Shown piece after piece: positions 1-6,912 of a DNA stretch of 64,000 nucleotides. Below the pieces are notes generated by a model. The model did not search any database, had not been told where the DNA came from, and saw only the letters and a list, made by a program, of their open reading frames with translations. The position numbers and the translations under genes were made by a program. Position 1 is the stretch's first letter. Every line of letters begins with the position of its first letter. Origin of the DNA: Actinocrinis sp035653575 (lineage in GTDB: Bacteria; Actinomycetota; Actinomycetes; Streptomycetales; Catenulisporaceae); the NCBI RefSeq assembly GCF_035653575.1, contig NZ_DASRBQ010000056.1:1-64000 (forward strand), given 5' to 3'.

Positions 1-1517
1 AGGCGGCTGCGCAGCGCGTCGGCCGAGCCCGGCGGCACCAGGCTGATCGCGCGCTCCAGGTCCAGGAAGCCAATGCCGTCGATGCGGTTGCTCAGCTGCC
101 CGCGCAGGCCCAGCAGGGCGGCGACCCGTTGCGGGTCTTGCGCCGGGTCGAGCGCGGCGAGAGCCGCGGTGCTGTGGGCGACGCCGGCCGCGGAGTTGCC
201 CGAGGCGAAGGCCGCCTCCGCGGCCTGTTCCAGCACCGTGGTGCGGTCGATGTCCAACAGGGTCCCGGGCGCGGCCTGGTCGCAGTGGGCCAGGATCAGC
301 TCCAGCAGGTGCTGCCGCTCGTCGTGCGCGTTCTGCTTGCCCGCGAGCCGAGCGGCTTGCCACGCGACCGGCAATGCGCGGCTGACCTCGCCGGCGGCGA
401 TCCAGTGCTCGGCCGCTGCGGCACCGACCTGTCCGCGCTCGCTCAACGTGACGGCGCACCGGCCGTGCAGGTGCCGCCGACGGCCGGGCAGCAGCGAGTC
501 GTACACCGCCGCTCTGATCAGATCGTGCCGGATCGTGTAACCGTCCGCCCCGGCGATCACGAGGTCACGGCCGGTCAGATCGCTCAACGCCTCGTGCAGG
601 GCGCCGCCGTGCAGTTCGCTGATCTCGGCGATCAGTTCCTCTGGCAGTGTGTGCCCGGCGACCGCGAGTGACGCCAGCACCTGACGGGAGGGTTCGGGCA
701 GGGCGGTGATCCGGTCACGTAGCAGGTCCTGCACATCATTGCCCGATGCTTGGCCCGCGTCGCTTAGCGCCTCCACGAACAGCGGATTGCCGCCGCTGCG
801 CCGGTAGATCCGTTCACCGCGGCCGGGCTCCGGAGGCTGCCCGTCGATGGCGGTCAGCAGTTCCACCACGTCGTCGCGGGTAAGCGGGCCCAGGTCGACG
901 CGGGCCACATCCTCGCGGCGGCTAAGCTCCGCCCACAGCCGACGGTTCGGATGGCCCGGTGCCAGTTCGCCGGTGCGCAGCGTGCCGACCAGCAGCACCG
1001 CGTCCCCGACGGCGAGGTTGCGCGCCAGGTACGCGAACAGCTCACGACTGGACGCGTCGGCCCAGTGCAGATCCTCCACGACCAGCACGGCGGACTGGTC
1101 CCGGGAGACCCGGCTGACCAGCGTGAGCATCTCCTCCAGCAGCCTGGTGCGCGAGTAGTGCGCCGGGGCCGGGCCCAGGTCGGGCAACAAGTCGCCCAGC
1201 GCGCAGCCGCCCGGCGCAAGCGCCCCGGCCACACGCTGTCGGCCGACGCTTCGCACCAGGTCGCGAAGGATGGCCACGAACGGAACATAAGGCGCGCCGG
1301 ACGAGCCCAACTCCAGGCACCACCCGGACAGGACCAGCGGAGCGCCGGGCAGCGACCGGGCGACGGACGCGATCAGCCGGGACTTGCCGATGCCCGCCTC
1401 GCCGCTGACCAGCACGGTGCCGGGCTGCCCCTCGCAGGCTCGCAGGTAAGCCTGGCGCAGCGCCGCGACCTCGGCCTTGCGACCCACCAGCAGCGGGCTG
1501 ACCGCCGACCTCGCCAT
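1..1517 (-). CDS. LAL-type ATP-binding transcriptional regulator, N-terminal part (cut by window edge)
   Basis: Reading the minus strand from ATG 1517 gives an uninterrupted frame of about 505 codons that runs off the left edge. The protein opens with the AAA_16-type start VGRKAEVAAL, a Walker A motif GEAGIGKS (residues 39-46) and a Walker B stretch AVLVVEDLHWAD (143-154), followed by alpha-helical repeats. This is the layout of large LuxR-type (LAL/MalT-like) STAND regulators. The C-terminal LuxR helix-turn-helix that would prove it lies outside the window. A GGGGGAGTGGG stretch just upstream of the ATG can serve as ribosome binding site. It is divergent from the reductase at 1644, with 126 bp between starts. 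An adenylate-cyclase-fused variant of the same ATPase cannot be excluded because the C-terminus is missing. Confidence 0.85.
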   Translation of the reverse strand, partial: MARSAVSPLLVGRKAEVAALRQAYLRACEGQPGTVLVSGEAGIGKSRLIASVARSLPGAPLVLSGWCLELGSSGAPYVPFVAILRDLVRSVGRQRVAGALAPGGCALGDLLPDLGPAPAHYSRTRLLEEMLTLVSRVSRDQSAVLVVEDLHWADASSRELFAYLARNLAVGDAVLLVGTLRTGELAPGHPNRRLWAELSRREDVARVDLGPLTRDDVVELLTAIDGQPPEPGRGERIYRRSGGNPLFVEALSDAGQASGNDVQDLLRDRITALPEPSRQVLASLAVAGHTLPEELIAEISELHGGALHEALSDLTGRDLVIAGADGYTIRHDLIRAAVYDSLLPGRRRHLHGRCAVTLSERGQVGAAAAEHWIAAGEVSRALPVAWQAARLAGKQNAHDERQHLLELILAHCDQAAPGTLLDIDRTTVLEQAAEAAFASGNSAAGVAHSTAALAALDPAQDPQRVAALLGLRGQLSNRIDGIGFLDLERAISLVPPGSADALRSR

Positions 1518-1643
1518 CACCCACTCCCCCGTCAAGCCCGGATGCGATCTCACCAAGTTCGATGACGACAGCCTGCCATGCGCCCGGCGATGCTGGCTCC
1601 ATCGCCCGAACCGCTCGGGCCATCACACTCCAAGGAGCACACG

Positions 1644-2267
1644 ATGACCACCTCCACCACCGAACACGGCAGCGCCCGCCGCGTCGTCGCCAACATCTCA
1701 CTGTCCCTCGACGGCCGAGTCAACGGCGCGGGCGGCGAATACGACATGAGCTGGATCGTCCCGCATGCCATCAGCGACGCCTCGCGTTCCCACATGGTGC
1801 GCGTCACCGCCGCCGCCACCACCGCCCTGCTGGGCCGCAAGAACTACCAGGGCTTCGCCGGCTACTGGCCCGCCGTCGCCGACGACGAGAACGCCGACCC
1901 CCGCGACCGCCAGTTCTCCCGCTGGCTCAACACGGTGGAAAAGGTCGTCTTCTCCACCACTCTCGACCGAGTCGAATGGGACAACGCACGGCTGGCCGAC
2001 GCCGATCCGGCCGCGACCGTCAAGCACCTGCGCCAGCAGGCCGGCGGCGACATCATCGTCCTGGCCTCCTCCAGCATCATCCGCCAACTGCTCGAAGCGG
2101 ACGAGGTGGACCGCCTCAGCATCACCTTGTGCCCCGAGGTGGCGGGTGGGGGCAGCCACCTGTTCACCGACGGCCTCGTCGCCGGTTCGTGGTCGCTGAC
2201 CGACACCACCGCCGCCGAGAGCGGCGCGCTCTGCCTGCTCTACGACCGCATCCGCACGCACGCCTGA
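1644..2267 (+). CDS. dihydrofolate reductase family protein (RibD C-terminal-like)
   Basis: This 207-aa protein has the RibD-C/DHFR-like Rossmann fold signature: VVANISLSLDGRVNG at the start of strand 1, LLGRKNYQGFAGYW after the first helix, VVFSTTL, then GDIIVLASSSIIRQLLEADEVDRL and a C-terminal SHLFTDG. Members reduce pterin- or pyrimidine-like substrates with NADPH, but most are uncharacterised, so no substrate is assigned. The start at ATG 1644 is set by AAGGAG (1632-1637) six bases upstream; the frame is open further up to 1578 but without a ribosome site. It is a single gene, divergent from the LAL regulator, which may control it. An inverted repeat follows the stop by about 25 bases. 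Confidence 0.85.
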   Translation: MTTSTTEHGSARRVVANISLSLDGRVNGAGGEYDMSWIVPHAISDASRSHMVRVTAAATTALLGRKNYQGFAGYWPAVADDENADPRDRQFSRWLNTVEKVVFSTTLDRVEWDNARLADADPAATVKHLRQQAGGDIIVLASSSIIRQLLEADEVDRLSITLCPEVAGGGSHLFTDGLVAGSWSLTDTTAAESGALCLLYDRIRTHA

Positions 2268-2292
2268 CCTCCGCCACACGGCTTGTGCGCCG

Positions 2293-2361
2293 GTACCGTC
2301 GTGGTCGCCGACACGCTCGAGATGGCCATCGAGATCGAGGGTGTCGGCGACCACGACGTAC
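2293..2361. repeat. long perfect inverted repeat downstream of the reductase gene
   Basis: A 17-base arm at 2298-2314 (starts GTCGTGG, ends GACAC) is perfectly complementary to 2341-2357, with a 26-base loop. Four more pairs (GTAC at both ends) extend it to 2293-2361 with a single bulged C at 2297. There is no T-run after it, so it is not a typical intrinsic terminator, although it could end transcripts of the upstream gene or protect their 3' end. It lies next to the IS relic and may be insertion debris. Confidence 0.6.
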
Positions 2362-2483
2362 ACCGATTCATGGAGTCGACACGCTTCCGGGCTCTGGCGC
2401 TGATCACGTGATCTGGCCGGTAGGCGTGTCGTGTCGGGGGATTCGGGTGTGGTCGGCCAGGATGACTTGCGCGGATATCACAG

Positions 2484-2690
2484 GGTGTTGACGAGTTGTT
2501 TCCGCAGTTCGCAGGGGTGGCGGTTGACCGTGTCGAGCGCGACCGGGACATGGTGTGGTTTCGCATGCGGGCGAAGGCGAGCGATGCCGCCTGCCCATGC
2601 TGCGGGTGGTACTCCAGTCGCGTTCATGCCCCCTACCAGCGGCAGCTGTCGGACCTGCCCTGCGCAGGTCGCAGGATGCGGATCGCGGGG
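2484..2690 (+). pseudogene. ISL3-family transposase, 5' fragment
   Basis: The reading GVDELFPQFAGVAV, then RVERDRDMVWFRMRAKA, a CPCCG zinc-finger core, SSRVHAPYQRQLSDLPCAGR matches the N-terminal zinc-binding region of ISL3-type transposases, whose usual pattern is CPxCG...SRVHSxYxRxLxDLPxxGxxV. Only about 69 codons remain. No start codon with a ribosome site is visible in frame, and similarity ends around 2690, directly beside the stop of the globin-fusion gene (2697). The catalytic DDE domain is absent, so the element is dead. I could not find terminal inverted repeats or a target duplication. Confidence 0.6.
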
Positions 2691-2696
2691 CTGAGC

Positions 2697-3461
2697 TCAT
2701 CCCCGGTACGGCGGGGCGACGCCCCAACCCCACTTGGGCATCGGCGCGCTGCGGACGACGTCCGCGCCGGGCTGCGAGTTGTGCAAGGCCAGGCGGGTGC
2801 CCCACTCCAGGTAGCTGGCGAAGGCGGCGCGGAACTCCGGGTCCTGCGGCAGCCCGACCTCGTCGGCGGCGTCCATCATCAGGTTGACCCAGCGGCGCCG
2901 CTGCGGCTCGGTGATGCCCCGGCCCAGGTGCCGCTCGACCATCGGGCCGTAGCCGCCGCGCTGCTCGGAGTAGGCCGGCGGGCCGCCGAAGACCTCTGCG
3001 ATCCACAACGCGACGTAGCGGGCGTGGTCTGCGTCCATCGACTCGAACAGCGGGGAGAGCAGTTCGTCGGCCCTCACCAGCCGGTAGAACGCATCGCAGA
3101 GCTTGACGAAGGCCTCGGTGCCGCCGGCCCATTCGTACAAGCTCGGCGGGGCCGCACCGCCGACACCGCGGACCGTGGTGGCCTCGTAGTGCCGCATTTC
3201 CTCGATGTCCGCGACGTACGGGCGGATCGCTTGGAAGAACGCGCCGAACACCGGGCCGCCGCGGAAGCCCTGCAAGTGCGCCTCGACCGAGGTCCAGGTG
3301 ATGCGCAGGATGAAGCAGGCGGGCTCTTCCGTGCAGCGGCTCAGCTCGAAGTCGACGCACTCGGGAGCGGCCCGCAACGACTCCGCAGCGCGTTCGTACG
3401 CTGCGACGAATCCGCCCTCGCGCTCCGCGGGCAGACGGTATCTGATGTACTCGGTGACCAT
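2697..3461 (-). CDS. chimeric protein: antibiotic-biosynthesis monooxygenase (ABM) domain fused to group II truncated haemoglobin
   Basis: This 254-aa protein has two domains. Residues 1-95 form an ABM/ferredoxin-like domain (VTEYIRYRLPAEREGGF, CVDFELSRCTEEPACFILRITWTS). Residues 105-240 form a trHbO globin with Tyr B10 (Y126), proximal His in VERHL (H178) and the group II Trp G8 (W191, RRRWVNLM). A chimera of this type is known from Streptomyces avermitilis. The ABM part would act on a small quinone or aromatic substrate while the globin binds O2 or peroxide; the actual reaction is unknown. ATG 3461 is preferred over TTG 3467, though neither has a strong ribosome site. It is divergent from an HxlR regulator 92 bp away, suggesting redox or electrophile-responsive control. 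Confidence 0.9.
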   Translation of the reverse strand: MVTEYIRYRLPAEREGGFVAAYERAAESLRAAPECVDFELSRCTEEPACFILRITWTSVEAHLQGFRGGPVFGAFFQAIRPYVADIEEMRHYEATTVRGVGGAAPPSLYEWAGGTEAFVKLCDAFYRLVRADELLSPLFESMDADHARYVALWIAEVFGGPPAYSEQRGGYGPMVERHLGRGITEPQRRRWVNLMMDAADEVGLPQDPEFRAAFASYLEWGTRLALHNSQPGADVVRSAPMPKWGWGVAPPYRG

Positions 3462-3553
3462 AGGCAACAGCCCAGCATCCGGGGCAGGTCGCGATCAAGT
3501 ACGCACCTTTTGGTGGGTAGGCGGCCTCGTGGTCGAAGGTTACAGGGGTTGAC

Positions 3554-3892
3554 ATGGGCAAGCGCTACTACTGCGCGGTCGAGCTGGCGGTGGACGTGAT
3601 CGGCGGCAAGTGGCGGCCGGTCATCCTGGCGCATCTGAAGGAAGGCGTGCACCGCTACGGCGAGTTGCGCCGCCGCATCCCCGACATGAGCGAGAAGATG
3701 CTCGCCCAGCGCCTGCGCGAGTTGCAGGACGACGGCCTTGTCGAGCGGATCGACTACCAGGTCAAACCCGCCCACGTGGAATACCGGCTCACCGAGGAGG
3801 GCCGGAGCCTGGCGCCGGTGTTGCAGGCCCTCTACGACTGGGGTACGGCTCGCGCCGAGCGGGCAGGCACGCCTATCGAGGCGCCGCGGTAG
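3554..3892 (+). CDS. HxlR-family winged-helix transcriptional regulator
   Basis: This 112-aa protein is a complete HxlR domain: CAVELAVDVIGGKWRPVILAHLKEGVHRYGELRRRIPDMSEKMLAQRLRELQDDGLVER. The single Cys near the N-terminus (C7, in YYCAVE) is the position used by HxlR/YodB/HypR-type sensors to react with quinones or hypochlorite. It faces the ABM-globin gene across a short shared promoter region, the usual arrangement for an HxlR repressor or activator and its target. The ATG is preceded by AGGGG five bases upstream. The target assignment is inferred from gene position only. Confidence 0.9.
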   Translation: MGKRYYCAVELAVDVIGGKWRPVILAHLKEGVHRYGELRRRIPDMSEKMLAQRLRELQDDGLVERIDYQVKPAHVEYRLTEEGRSLAPVLQALYDWGTARAERAGTPIEAPR

Positions 3893-4067
3893 CAGCCCTC
3901 CGCACACTCTTCGCACTCTCGCGCGGGTGCCTTTTTCGAACTGCTCGACGCGCGGTCACGCGTTCGTGCGGAACGTTTAATGCGCCCGCTGCCTCGGCGT
4001 GCAGCGCCGCTGGAAGGATGTGCCGGCCGGTGAGAGCACATCCGTCGTCGAGGAGGGCACGATCGCC

Positions 4068-4904
4068 TTGGACAGCCCGCACATGCCGATACGCAGCTTC
4101 GTGGCGATTGGCGATTCGTTCACCGAAGGCCTCGCCGACACCTACCCGGACGGCTCGCCGCGCGGTTGGGCCGACCTGGTAGCCGAGCGGCTGGCCGCCG
4201 ATGACCCGGACTTCCGCTACGCGAATCTCGCCGTGCGCGGAAAACTGATGCGCCAGATCACCGCGGATCAGGTGCCGACGGCCCGGGCGATGCGCGCCGA
4301 CCTGGTGACGCTCGCGGGCGGACTGAACGACATGGGCAGGCCGGGCTGCGACATCGAGGCGGTGTGCGCCGAGTTGGAGCGGGCGGCGGCCGAAGTCGCC
4401 GAGGCGTGCGACGTGCTCGTGGTCTTCCAGCCGGTGGACATCACCGTGCGCATGCCGTCGATGGCGCGCTTCGCCGACCGGGTGCGGCGGCTGATGCAGA
4501 GCGTGGAGCTGATCCGCGAACGGCATGGCGCGCTGGTGGTGGATCTCTCGGTACAGCGGGTGTTCGACGATCCACGCATGTTCGCCCCCGATCGGCTGCA
4601 CCTGTCCGCGGAGGGACACCGGCGGGTCGCGGAAGCGGTGCTGGAAGCCTTGGGCTGTGAGCCGTCCTTCGACTGGCGCGCCCCGATCCTGCCCGCGCGC
4701 CGGAGCGGCTGGTTCGCGCGGAAGCTCTCCGATCTGGTGTGGCTGGTGGTCTTCCTCGCGCCGTGGGTGAAGCGGCGGCTGACCGGCCGCTCCTCGGGCG
4801 ATGGGCGGCCGCCGAAGCGTCCGGAGCTGAGCCCGCTGGTGCCGTACCGTATTCTGTCGGCTCCGCAGCTGCCGGAGCAGGCGGTTCCGGCGGAGCGGAG
4901 CTGA
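4068..4904 (+). CDS. SGNH/GDSL-type esterase with C-terminal hydrophobic segment
   Basis: The protein contains GDSL block I (FVAIGDSFTEGLADTYPDG, nucleophile Ser), block III (TLAGGLNDM, GxND) and block V (DRLHLSAEGH, catalytic Asp/His), so it is a complete SGNH hydrolase of the lipase/esterase group. There is no signal peptide, but a hydrophobic stretch LSDLVWLVVFLAPWV near the C-terminus could attach it to the membrane. AGGAGG at 4051-4056 lies 11 bases before TTG 4068 and too far from ATG 4083 (MPIRSF), which is the alternative start; the frame is open up to 3999. The stop is 12 bases before the next gene, so the two are probably co-transcribed. Confidence 0.8.
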   Translation: MDSPHMPIRSFVAIGDSFTEGLADTYPDGSPRGWADLVAERLAADDPDFRYANLAVRGKLMRQITADQVPTARAMRADLVTLAGGLNDMGRPGCDIEAVCAELERAAAEVAEACDVLVVFQPVDITVRMPSMARFADRVRRLMQSVELIRERHGALVVDLSVQRVFDDPRMFAPDRLHLSAEGHRRVAEAVLEALGCEPSFDWRAPILPARRSGWFARKLSDLVWLVVFLAPWVKRRLTGRSSGDGRPPKRPELSPLVPYRILSAPQLPEQAVPAERS

Positions 4905-4916
4905 ACTGGAGGATGG

Positions 4917-5555
4917 ATGGTCGACTGGGGCACGCTCGCGAACGTCGGGACCGCGGCGGGGACCGCGCTGCTGGCCGTGGCGACCTTCTCCTCCACCCGC
5001 TCCGCGAACGTGGCCGCGCGCAACGCTGAGCGCGGCCTGCTGCACGGATTGCGGCCGATACTGGTGCCCACGCGCTGGGAGGATCCGGTGCAGAAGGTGC
5101 GGTTCATCGACGGCCAGTGGGTAGCGGTGCGGGGCGGTCGCGGCGTGTTGGAAGCGAGTGACGAGGCGGTCTACCTGGTCACGTCGCTGCGCAACGTCGG
5201 CCGTGGATTGGCCGTGCTGCACGGTTGGGACTTGGTCTTCGAGTACAACGCCGAGCACCGCAGGCCGGAGGAGTTCCACCGGCTGACCCGCGACATCTAC
5301 ATCGCGCCCGGGGACAACGGGTTCTGTCAGGTGGCCCTACGCGATCCCGGCGCCGAGCAGTTCGTCACCCTGACCGAGCGCGCCAAGGACAAGGAGCCGT
5401 TCAGCATCGACGTGCTGTACGGCGATGCCGAGGGCGGCCAGCGGGTCATCACGCGGATCGGGCTTTCGGCCAGTCCGGCGCAGGACAGCAAGGAGACGGA
5501 GTGGGCGATCTCGGCGGGGCGGCACTGGAACCTCGACCGCCCCGATCCGCGCTGA
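4917..5555 (+). CDS. hypothetical membrane-anchored protein
   Basis: This 212-aa protein is of unknown function. An N-terminal hydrophobic segment (VDWGTLANVGTAAGTALLAVATFSSTRSANVAARNAERGL, residues 2-42) looks like a signal anchor; the rest is soluble and rich in beta strands (RPILVPTRWEDPVQKVRF, VYLVTSLRNVGRGLAVLHGWDL, RDIYIAPGDNGFCQVAL). The arrangement resembles small actinobacterial proteins with one membrane helix and an immunoglobulin-like domain, but I recognise no named family. GGAGG (4908-4912) directly precedes ATG 4917. The 12-base spacing from the SGNH hydrolase suggests an operon and possibly a membrane-bound partner role. Confidence 0.7.
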   Translation: MVDWGTLANVGTAAGTALLAVATFSSTRSANVAARNAERGLLHGLRPILVPTRWEDPVQKVRFIDGQWVAVRGGRGVLEASDEAVYLVTSLRNVGRGLAVLHGWDLVFEYNAEHRRPEEFHRLTRDIYIAPGDNGFCQVALRDPGAEQFVTLTERAKDKEPFSIDVLYGDAEGGQRVITRIGLSASPAQDSKETEWAISAGRHWNLDRPDPR

Positions 5556-5600
5556 CCGCTCCCCTCCCCCGCCCTGAGCGTCCACCTCTAGAACTAGAAC

Positions 5601-6647
5601 TCAGACCACGACTTCGCCCCGCAGGATGACGCGCTTGGGGTGTGCGAGCACTGAGACATCGGCCGTGGGATCGGCGTCGTAAGCCACCAGGTCGGCCGGC
5701 GCGCCGTCGACGAGGCCCGGCATCCCGAGCCACGAGCGCGCGGTCCAGGACGCGGCACCTACCGCGGCCTCTGGCGACATCCCGTACCTGGCGAGCCATT
5801 GCGCCTCCTCCGCGACGGTGCCGCAGGGGAAGCTGTCAGTGCCCGCGAGCACGGTCACCCCGGCCTCGTGCGCCGCACGCACCGTCGCCGACATCCCCCT
5901 CCAGCCAGAGAGGAACCAGTCGCGCCGGGGGCTCGGCTCGCGGGTCTGGGCCCGCTGCGCCCCGGCCTCGAAGACGGAGATGGTCGGGACCAATGCGGTG
6001 CCCTGCGCGGCCATCCGGTCGATCAGCCCGTGATCGAGATGCATTCCGTGCTCCAGGCTGTCCGCACCGGCCGTCACCGCGTTGCGACAACCGTCGGCGG
6101 TCTGGCAGTGCACTGCGACCTTGCCGCCCACCGCGTGGACGGCCTGCACCACGGCGGTCAGGATCTCCAGCGGCACCGGCGGATTGTTCGGGTCCCAGTC
6201 GCCGATCACCTTGCACCAGCCCGAAGACGCGGTCGCCTCCTCGACCGCGGCCGCGACCAGTTCGGCCTCGGTCACGTCCCGGCCGTGGCCGGGGAAGAAC
6301 CGCCCCGGCGTCGCCAGCCACGGACCGGCCGAGCGCACCCGTGGCAGCTGCGGATCCTTGTCCACCCACTTCGGAATCCGCCCCGCCGAGCCGGGGGTAC
6401 GCACCAGCAGCACGCCGGCGTCGCGGTGATCGATCAGGTGCTTACGCAGCACCTCGTCGTCCAAGGGCGTGCCGATCTCCTCGGTGCCCGGATGCGTGTG
6501 CACGTCGACCAGGCCGGGCAGCAGCCACCCGCCGTCCATCACAACGTCCGCGTGCGCCACCGGCTCCTCGCGCAGCCGGTCCCCGTCAATCCAGAACGAG
6601 CGCTCCTCGCGCTCCGGCAAGACGATTCCCCGTACCTGTAGGACCAC
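5601..6647 (-). CDS. amidohydrolase family protein
   Basis: This is a 348-aa metal-dependent hydrolase of the amidohydrolase superfamily (imidazolonepropionase/prolidase-like subgroup). The composite beta-sandwich start (LQVRGIVLPEREERSFWIDGDRL) is followed by the metal motif GLVDVHTHPG. Further ligands fit VAVHCQ, EHGMHLDH and a late GTDSFP, then a C-terminal PADLVAYDADPTADVSVLAHPKRVILRGEVVV return to the sandwich. GTG 6647 is chosen because GGAAGGGG lies about nine bases upstream; the frame is open to 6728 without a better signal. The substrate cannot be told. It converges with the hypothetical gene at 5555 and is divergent from the metG leader. Confidence 0.85.
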   Translation of the reverse strand: MVLQVRGIVLPEREERSFWIDGDRLREEPVAHADVVMDGGWLLPGLVDVHTHPGTEEIGTPLDDEVLRKHLIDHRDAGVLLVRTPGSAGRIPKWVDKDPQLPRVRSAGPWLATPGRFFPGHGRDVTEAELVAAAVEEATASSGWCKVIGDWDPNNPPVPLEILTAVVQAVHAVGGKVAVHCQTADGCRNAVTAGADSLEHGMHLDHGLIDRMAAQGTALVPTISVFEAGAQRAQTREPSPRRDWFLSGWRGMSATVRAAHEAGVTVLAGTDSFPCGTVAEEAQWLARYGMSPEAAVGAASWTARSWLGMPGLVDGAPADLVAYDADPTADVSVLAHPKRVILRGEVVV

Positions 6648-6757
6648 CGCCAAACCCCTTCCACCCGTGTAACGCAGACCGCGCTTGCTGACGATGCTTG
6701 CAGAACCGCTGGCTGTGCGCACGGACAAAAGGGGAGGAGACCATCCGCGAGCGCTGA

Positions 6758-6763
6758 TAGCAT
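6758..6763 (+). promoter_or_regulatory. candidate -10 element for a leaderless metG leader transcript
   Basis: TAGCAT (TAnnnT pattern) ends seven bases before the A of the leader-peptide ATG at 6770, which would put transcription start at that ATG, so the leader ORF could be translated without a ribosome site. No convincing -35 hexamer is present at 16-19 bases spacing, so the promoter call is weak. Confidence 0.3.
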
Positions 6764-6769
6764 CGCTTC

Positions 6770-6817
6770 ATGCTTGCCTTGCGCGCACGGATGATGCCCC
6801 GGTCACGGGGCTACTAG
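6770..6817 (+). CDS. metG leader peptide MLALRARMMPRSRGY
   Basis: This 15-codon ORF lies 95 bases upstream of the methionyl-tRNA synthetase start. Codons 8 and 9 (6791-6796) are adjacent ATG codons and sit immediately before the first strand of the attenuator hairpins. In amino-acid operon attenuators, the leader contains repeated codons for the regulating amino acid at just this place. No Shine-Dalgarno sequence precedes the ATG, so translation would be leaderless or weak. The stop codon TAG (6815-6817) lies just past hairpin strand 2, so a ribosome that finishes the peptide would cover that strand. The match of codon identity to downstream gene function is the main support. Confidence 0.55.
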   Translation: MLALRARMMPRSRGY

Positions 6818-6860
6818 CGCGCGCGGACGAACAGATTCCGAGGCCCCGAGACGGGGCCTC
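6796..6860 (+). promoter_or_regulatory. predicted ribosome-mediated transcription attenuator of metG
   Basis: Four strands can pair in alternative ways. Strand 1 GCCCCG (6796-6801) pairs with strand 2 CGGGGC (6806-6811), loop GTCA. Strand 2 can instead pair perfectly with strand 3 GCCCCG (6843-6848). Strand 3 lies in the terminator stem with strand 4 (6852-6860). A ribosome waiting for Met-tRNA at 6791-6796 would mask strand 1, free strand 2 to bind strand 3, and prevent the terminator. A ribosome completing the peptide would mask strand 2 and let the terminator form. The logic is the trp/leu attenuator scheme; its use for metG is my inference. Confidence 0.55.
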
Positions 6861-6868
6861 TTGCTTTT
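6840..6868 (+). terminator. intrinsic terminator in the metG leader
   Basis: GAGGCCCCG (6840-6848), loop AGA, CGGGGCCTC (6852-6860) form a perfect 9-bp stem followed by TTGCTTTT (6861-6868). The hairpin precedes the metG start by 44 bases, so it must be conditional if metG is transcribed from upstream. Confidence 0.75.
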
Positions 6869-6912
6869 CTCGCTCCGGCCCCGGCTCCTCACCACGAGAC
6901 GGAGCAGTGCAG

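Noticed and set aside
3504..3515. CACC-TTTT-GGTG as HxlR operator
   Set aside because: Four-base arms occur by chance in such DNA; no longer symmetric extension was found.
6796..6868. T-box or SAM riboswitch as regulator of metG
   Set aside because: No specifier loop, T-box sequence or SAM-aptamer core was visible; the hairpins are short and overlap a Met-Met leader ORF, which fits attenuation better.
6685..6912. N-terminal extension of metG back to 6685
   Set aside because: The extra residues do not resemble MetRS and contain the terminator and leader region. ATG 6913 matches the known start MAERRTYITT and has a GGAG site.
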